Below, in pieces: positions 8,009 to 10,723 of a stretch of DNA of 10,723 nucleotides; position 1 is the first letter of the stretch, and every line of letters starts with the position of its first letter. Source of the stretch: Bacteroidota bacterium (lineage in GTDB: Bacteria; Bacteroidota; Bacteroidia; Bacteroidales; Bacteroidaceae); contig JAEXAJ010000113.1 of assembly GCA_023458215.1 (NCBI GenBank), forward strand, positions 1 to 10,723. The letters are read 5' to 3'. The notes under the pieces are model-generated. The model saw nothing but the letters and a program-made list of their open reading frames with translations, ran no database searches and was not told where the DNA came from. A program made the translations under genes and the position numbers.

Positions 8009-8111
8009 TATCACTTTATCACTAATAAAGTGCGACTTTTTCACCAATAAAGTACCACTTTTTCACTAATAAAGCATCACTGTATTACTAATAAAGTGAC
8101 ACTTTATATTA
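8002..8111 (+). repeat. Five tandem 22-bp repeats, each with an internal 7-3-7 dyad
   Basis: Five contiguous units of exactly 22 bp begin at 8002, 8024, 8046, 8068 and 8090, each opening with AATAAAG. A decayed sixth begins AGTAAAG at 8112. Each unit carries the dyad ATAAAGT, 3 nt, ACTTTAT: perfect in units 1 and 5, one mismatch in units 2 and 3 (ACTTTTT), and two changes in unit 4 (ATAAAGC, ACTGTAT). The three central bases differ (ATC, GCG, ACC, ATC, GAC). The array ends 108 bp before the GH3 start. A period of 22 bp is close to two helical turns, so proteins bound to successive units would lie on one face of DNA. An operator array is the simplest reading; in RNA, each unit could form a weak AU-rich hairpin. 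It is not CRISPR, because there are no spacers. Confidence 0.93.
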
Positions 8112-8219
8112 AGTAAAGCATTTGTAAAGTCATTAAAGACTGATAATAAGCAATTTAAAAATCTTCATCCCAATAAAGAAGATAAACTAAATATCCTTTT
8201 AATTCAAAACCCTATAAAT

Positions 8220-10541
8220 ATGAAGAAGATAATCAAAAACGCAAGTGCCCTACTGTTCGCCGCCCTTATGGGAGCGGTGACCGTGCAGGCACAGAAGGCT
8301 CCACAGGACATGAACCGCTTCATCGACGCCCTGATGAAGAAAATGACCGTGGAAGAAAAGATAGGCCAGTTGAACCTGCCCGTATCGGGTGAGATCACCA
8401 CCGGACAAGCCAAGAGCAGCGACGTAGCCAAGAAGATAGAACAAGGCCTCGTCGGCGGACTGTTCAACCTGAAAGGGGTAGCGAAGATACGCGATGTACA
8501 GAAGTTGGCAGTAGAGAACTCCCGCCTGGGCATCCCCCTGCTCTTTGGTATGGATGTGATACATGGTTACGAAACCATCTTCCCCATTCCGCTGGGCTTG
8601 TCGTGTACGTGGGACATGGCCGCCATCGAACAGTCGGCCCGCATTGCAGCCGTCGAAGCCAGTGCCGATGGCATCTCATGGACATTCAGCCCGATGGTTG
8701 ACATCAGCCGCGATCCCCGCTGGGGACGTGTCTCCGAAGGCAACGGTGAGGACCCCTTCTTGGGTGGAGCCATTGCCAAAGCAATGGTGCTTGGATACCA
8801 AGGGAACAATATGAACAACCAGTTGAACCGTAACGACGAGATCATGGCCTGCGTCAAGCACTTCGCCCTCTACGGAGCAGGTGAAGCCGGACGCGATTAC
8901 AACACCGTCGACATGAGCCGCAACCGCATGTTCAACGAATTTATGTATCCTTACGAGGCTGCCGTAAAAGCCGGTGTAGGTAGCGTAATGGCTTCCTTCA
9001 ACGAGGTAGACGGAGTGCCCGCCACCGCCAACCGATGGCTGATGACCGATGTACTACGCCGGCAATGGGGCTTCAACGGCTTTGTGGTGACCGATTACAC
9101 AGGCATCTCCGAAATGATAGATCACGGTATCGGTGACCTGCAAACCGTAGCCGCACGTGCGCTCAATGCAGGCATAGATATGGATATGGTGAGCGAAGGT
9201 TTCGTAGGAACGTTGAAGAAATCTCTTCAGGAAGGCAAGATTACCATGAAGACGTTGGACACCGCTTGCCGCCGGATACTGGAAGCCAAGTATAAGTTGG
9301 GACTGTTTGACAATCCTTATAAGTATTGCGATCTGAGCCGTCCCGCACGCGATATCTTTACGAAAGAACATCGTGAAGCCGCACGCCGAATTGCCGGCGA
9401 GAGCTTTGTGTTATTGAAGAATCAGCCCGTTCTCCCGGGTCTGGCACCCGTATTGCCCTTGGCAAAGCAAGGCACAGTAGCCGTTATCGGCCCGTTGGGA
9501 AATACTCGTAGCAACATGCCCGGTACGTGGAGTGTAGCGGCGCGCCTCGACGATTATCCTTCGCTCTTCGAAGGACTGAAAGAGATGATGGCAGGACAAG
9601 TAAACATCACCTACGCCAAGGGCAGCAACCTCATCAGTGATGCCGCCTACGAAGAACGTGCCACCATGTTCGGCCGTTCGCTGAATCGCGACAACCGCAC
9701 GGACAAAGAGCTGCTGGACGAAGCCTTGAAGGTAGCCGCCGGTGCCGACGTGATTGTTGCCGCACTAGGTGAATCGTCCGAGATGAGCGGTGAAAGCAGC
9801 AGTCGCACGGAGCTGAATATTCCCGATGTACAAAGGAATCTCTTGCAAGCACTGCTTTTAACGGGAAAGCCCGTGGTACTGACCCTCTTCACCGGCCGGC
9901 CGCTGACGCTGACGTGGGAACAAGAAAACGTGCCCGCTATCCTGAATGTATGGTTTGGCGGCAGCGAAGCAGCATACGCTATCGGCGATGTGCTCTTCGG
10001 TGATGTAAATCCTAGTGGTAAACTGACGATGACCTTCCCCAAGAATGTAGGTCAGATACCGTTGTTCTATAATCATAAGAATACGGGACGCCCGTTGCAG
10101 GAAGGCAAGTGGTTCGAAAAGTTCCGCTCTAATTATCTGGATGTGGATAATGACCCGCTATATCCGTTCGGTTACGGTTTGTCGTACACCACTTTCCAAT
10201 ACAGTGACATTGCACTGACCGCTCCGACGCTGACACAAAACGGTTCGGCAACAGCTGTGGTAACCGTGACCAATACCGGTAAACGTGACGGTGCAGAGGT
10301 AGTACAGCTCTATATCCGCGACCTTGTAGGTAGTATCACTCGTCCGGTAATGGAGTTGAAAGGATTCGAAAAAGTATTCCTTCGTGCCGGCGAAAGCAAG
10401 ACGGTATCTTTCAAAATCACTCCCGAACTATTGCGTTTCTATGACTACGATCTTAATCATGTAGCCGAACCCGGAGACTTTACGATCATGATTGGCGGAA
10501 GCAGTCAGGCAGTGAAGAGTGCGAAACTTACATTAAAATAA
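8220..10541 (+). CDS. bglX: Periplasmic family 3 glycoside hydrolase, BglX-like beta-glucosidase
   Basis: A 773-residue exo-acting retaining glycosidase that most likely removes terminal beta-linked glucose from imported oligosaccharides. The signal peptide MKKIIKNASALLFAALMGAV continues to a probable cleavage at VQA-QKAP; there is no lipobox Cys, so the enzyme is probably soluble and periplasmic. The GH3 N-terminal barrel spans about 35-355: MDVIHGYETIFPIPLG (111-126), SRDPRWGRVSEGNGEDP (163-179), VKHFALYGAGEAGRDYN (212-228) and the nucleophile motif GFVVTDYTG with Asp292. The C-terminal alpha/beta sandwich spans about 395-610, with GESSEMSGESSSR (517-529), where Glu525 or a neighbour is the probable acid/base. 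The fibronectin III-like domain lies at about 690-760 (EVVQLYIRDLVGSITRPVME). Length and domain order are those of BglX. Beta-xylosidase activity or a preference for beta-1,2, beta-1,3 or beta-1,6 linkages cannot be excluded. It follows susD by 454 bp and may be separately controlled. Confidence 0.94.
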   Translation: MKKIIKNASALLFAALMGAVTVQAQKAPQDMNRFIDALMKKMTVEEKIGQLNLPVSGEITTGQAKSSDVAKKIEQGLVGGLFNLKGVAKIRDVQKLAVENSRLGIPLLFGMDVIHGYETIFPIPLGLSCTWDMAAIEQSARIAAVEASADGISWTFSPMVDISRDPRWGRVSEGNGEDPFLGGAIAKAMVLGYQGNNMNNQLNRNDEIMACVKHFALYGAGEAGRDYNTVDMSRNRMFNEFMYPYEAAVKAGVGSVMASFNEVDGVPATANRWLMTDVLRRQWGFNGFVVTDYTGISEMIDHGIGDLQTVAARALNAGIDMDMVSEGFVGTLKKSLQEGKITMKTLDTACRRILEAKYKLGLFDNPYKYCDLSRPARDIFTKEHREAARRIAGESFVLLKNQPVLPGLAPVLPLAKQGTVAVIGPLGNTRSNMPGTWSVAARLDDYPSLFEGLKEMMAGQVNITYAKGSNLISDAAYEERATMFGRSLNRDNRTDKELLDEALKVAAGADVIVAALGESSEMSGESSSRTELNIPDVQRNLLQALLLTGKPVVLTLFTGRPLTLTWEQENVPAILNVWFGGSEAAYAIGDVLFGDVNPSGKLTMTFPKNVGQIPLFYNHKNTGRPLQEGKWFEKFRSNYLDVDNDPLYPFGYGLSYTTFQYSDIALTAPTLTQNGSATAVVTVTNTGKRDGAEVVQLYIRDLVGSITRPVMELKGFEKVFLRAGESKTVSFKITPELLRFYDYDLNHVAEPGDFTIMIGGSSQAVKSAKLTLK

Positions 10542-10587
10542 AGCTTTTAAACATAAAACAAATGATAAGCAGAAGTAACTCAATTCC

Positions 10588-10602
10588 CCTCCTCCCAGGA
10601 GG
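10588..10602 (+). other. Short GC-rich stem-loop after the GH3 gene
   Basis: CCTCC (10588-10592) pairs with GGAGG (10598-10602) around a 5-nt loop, 47 nt after the GH3 stop. A U tract does not follow directly (CTGTGTAAAAACTC), so a terminator role is only possible. It is followed by the palindromic repeat at 10630. Confidence 0.3.
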
Positions 10603-10629
10603 CTGTGTAAAAACTCTCTTGATGCTTTC

Positions 10630-10706
10630 TTTTAGGCACGGATTACACGGATTTCACTGTTTCTGTTTACTTAATCCGTGTTATTCCGTGTAATCCGTGC
10701 CTAAAA
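10630..10706. repeat. Palindromic intergenic repeat (REP/MITE-like) built of CACGGATTA units
   Basis: Perfect inverted arms of 22 bp (10630-10651 and 10685-10706) begin with TTTTAGGCACGG and end with the complement, around a 33-nt centre. The arms themselves are made of short repeats: CACGGATTA (10637-10645), CACGGATTT (10646-10654) and a degenerate CACTGTTTC, mirrored on the right by TAATCCGTG (10672-10680), TTATTCCGTG (10681-10690) and TAATCCGTG (10691-10699). It lies 88 bp after the GH3 stop. The transcript would fold into a very stable hairpin and may end or protect the GH3 message. Similar CACGGATT-type palindromes are, to my knowledge, dispersed in Bacteroides genomes, but I could not search. 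Confidence 0.85.
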
Positions 10707-10723
10707 TATCATCATTATGTAAG

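Larger units (their letters stand above)
7766..8219 (+). other. Gene-free 454-bp interval between susD and the GH3 gene
   Basis: I see no credible coding sequence here on either strand. In order it holds a long stem-loop (7857-7900), weaker overlapping hairpins around 7949-7974, a possible promoter (7960-7992), a 17-bp palindrome (7992-8008), five 22-bp tandem repeats (8002-8111) with a decayed sixth, and an AT-rich leader without a clear ribosome-binding site (8134-8219). A lone AATAAAG, the repeat's opening heptamer, recurs at 8172-8178. The interval is unusually long for two co-directional genes of one sugar locus, which suggests that the GH3 gene has its own control. Confidence 0.75.

Noticed and set aside
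8002..8111. CRISPR array
   Set aside because: The 22-bp units are directly contiguous with no unique spacers between them, and no cas gene is present.
8002..8111. Plasmid-type iteron origin
   Set aside because: Unit length and AT-richness fit, but there is no Rep gene or DnaA-box cluster that I can see, and the array sits inside a chromosomal sugar locus next to a tRNA gene.
8191..8200. ATATCCTTTT as a -7 box for the GH3 gene
   Set aside because: The spacing inside the box is wrong for TAnnTTTG, the final G is missing, and it would leave a leader of only about 15 nt.
10598..10620. GGCTGTGTAAAAACT as a possible insertion-sequence end
   Set aside because: The motif looks like some Bacteroides IS termini, but no matching inverted partner, target duplication or transposase remnant is visible in the window.
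10630..10706. Invertible promoter (phase-variation switch) flanked by the 22-bp inverted repeats
   Set aside because: The 33-nt centre is too short to carry a Bacteroides promoter, has no TAnnTTTG box, and no invertase gene is in the window.

Overview
The window reads as part of a gut-type Bacteroides (order Bacteroidales) chromosome. The evidence is a SusC/SusD outer-membrane pair, a periplasmic two-propeller/Y_Y_Y sensor fused to a LuxR-type helix-turn-helix, TAnnTTTG-type -7 promoter boxes, and the absence of clear Shine-Dalgarno sequences. All four protein genes and the single tRNA lie on the + strand.

Layout. A tRNA-Leu(UAG) gene (45-126) has a Bacteroides-type -7 box upstream and is followed by a strong, probably bidirectional hairpin terminator (161-196). 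A second -7 box (232-239) drives a 941-residue membrane-spanning regulator (279-3104). Only 72 bp follow, carrying a plausible promoter that starts at the regulator's stop codon. Then come a SusC-family TonB-dependent transporter (3177-6221) and, 11 bp later, a SusD-family surface glycan-binding lipoprotein (6233-7765). The next 454 bp have no gene but are rich in structure. They hold a long stem-loop just after susD, a 17-bp palindrome, and five head-to-tail 22-bp repeats that each carry an internal dyad. A family 3 glycoside hydrolase (8220-10541), BglX-like and predicted periplasmic, follows. The last 182 bp hold no gene, but include a 22-bp inverted repeat built of CACGGATTA-type units.

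How the genes work together. This looks like a very small polysaccharide/oligosaccharide utilization locus. The regulator senses a sugar in the periplasm and, being membrane-anchored with its own DNA-binding domain, probably activates susC-susD. SusD captures the ligand at the surface and SusC imports it with TonB energy. The GH3 enzyme then removes terminal, most likely beta-linked glucose, residues in the periplasm. No endo-acting hydrolase, surface glycan-binding protein, histidine kinase or sigma/anti-sigma pair is seen, so a short oligosaccharide or a small glycoside is a likelier ligand than an intact polymer. Genes beyond the right edge could change that view.

The feature least explained by known families is the 22-bp repeat array in front of the GH3 gene.
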